Assembly: GCF_005795905.1 (NCBI RefSeq)
Contig: NZ_VAWE01000001.1
Coordinates: 8,125,501-8,189,500 of the forward strand
From: Streptomyces marianii
GTDB taxonomy: Bacteria; Actinomycetota; Actinomycetes; Streptomycetales; Streptomycetaceae
Length of the DNA: 64,000 nucleotides
Reading direction: 5' to 3'
The notes under the pieces are model-generated. The model saw only the letters and a program-made list of their open reading frames with translations. It was not told where the DNA came from and made no database searches. The position numbers and the translations under genes were made by a program. Shown here in pieces: positions 63,805 through 64,000 of this stretch; within the stretch, counting starts at the first letter, position 1, and each line of letters starts with the position of its first letter.

Positions 63805-64000
63805 ATGATGACCAAGAGAGCTCGAGTGGGTCTCGCCATCGCAGGAGTCGCGAGCGTGGGGCTGCTGTTCCCCGCCGTGGCGCTCGCAGAGGACAGCGCT
63901 CCGGCCACTGCGACGGAGTCGACCGCGCCTTCCGGTGACACGCCGAATCCGCGGGAGGAGCGCAGGGAGGCCCGGAAGGACCGCATGGAGGAGCGCCAGG
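63805..64000 (+). CDS. N-terminus of a secreted Glu/Arg-rich protein (cut by window end)
   Basis: From ATG 63805 (or 63808), with GGAGGAG upstream, comes a clear Sec signal peptide (MMTKRARVGLAIAGVASVGL, then LFPAVALAEDS), a Thr/Ser/Pro stretch, then a charged Glu/Arg run (NPREERREARKDRMEERQ) continuing past the window. Probably a coiled or disordered secreted protein; the family cannot be judged from the fragment. Confidence 0.75.
   Translation, partial: MMTKRARVGLAIAGVASVGLLFPAVALAEDSAPATATESTAPSGDTPNPREERREARKDRMEERQ

Noticed and set aside
1..64000. tRNA, rRNA and CRISPR arrays
   Set aside because: I looked for T-loop GGTTCGA-type signatures, rRNA-like blocks and regularly spaced repeats with unique spacers and found none; the only regular repeats are those listed.

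Overview
The window looks like a chromosomal stretch of a Streptomyces or close relative. GC and third-position GC are very high, GTG and TTG starts are common, and it carries WhiB, XRE-cupin/DUF6126, PspAB-HtpX and many LuxR/ROK/ArsR-type genes. A rare in-frame TTA codon sits in a pathway regulator.

Layout. 1-5.5 kb: accessory DNA with a recombinase-like gene, a GNAT enzyme, an integrase remnant, and a small gene split by an intact IS1634-type element with 19-bp inverted repeats and a 5-bp target duplication. 5.5-14.4 kb: small chromosomal genes (TPR, XRE-cupin plus DUF6126, WhiB, EF-hand, ROK, PspAB, HtpX, peroxiredoxin) with decayed stretches between them. 15-19.7 kb: an arsenic island (ArsC-type arsenate reductase, ArsR, aquaporin, second ArsR with a broken N-terminus, ArsO-like flavoprotein, ArsI/CadI-like dioxygenase). 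19.8-26.5 kb: immunity-like protein, PlsC, TOPRIM protein, a TPR/polyprenyl synthetase pair, and double-MerR/DUF6194.

27.5-49.8 kb is a complete staurosporine-type indolocarbazole cluster, in the order I recall for the known sta locus: staR | staB-staA-staN-staG (minus strand) | staO-staD-staP-staMA-staJ-staK-staI-staE-staMB-staC (plus strand). StaO and StaD turn L-tryptophan into chromopyrrolic acid. StaP with StaC forms the K252c aglycone. StaA, B, J, K, I and E make the dTDP-aminodeoxysugar. StaG and StaN attach it through two C-N bonds. StaMA and StaMB add N- and O-methyl groups. StaR is a large ATPase-LuxR activator whose gene carries one TTA codon.

50-64 kb: a DUF4396 membrane protein, ISKra4- and IS5-type remnants around an APC permease, a DUF2785 protein, a secreted protein of three 39-residue repeats, an MFS exporter, an S8 protease with a P-domain, a second LuxR-ATPase regulator, and a secreted protein cut by the window end. 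The cluster is therefore bounded by transposon debris on its right and by a broken ATPase-regulator gene on its left. The biosynthetic cluster is a known type; less explained items are the operators, decayed genes and the repeat protein listed in the findings.
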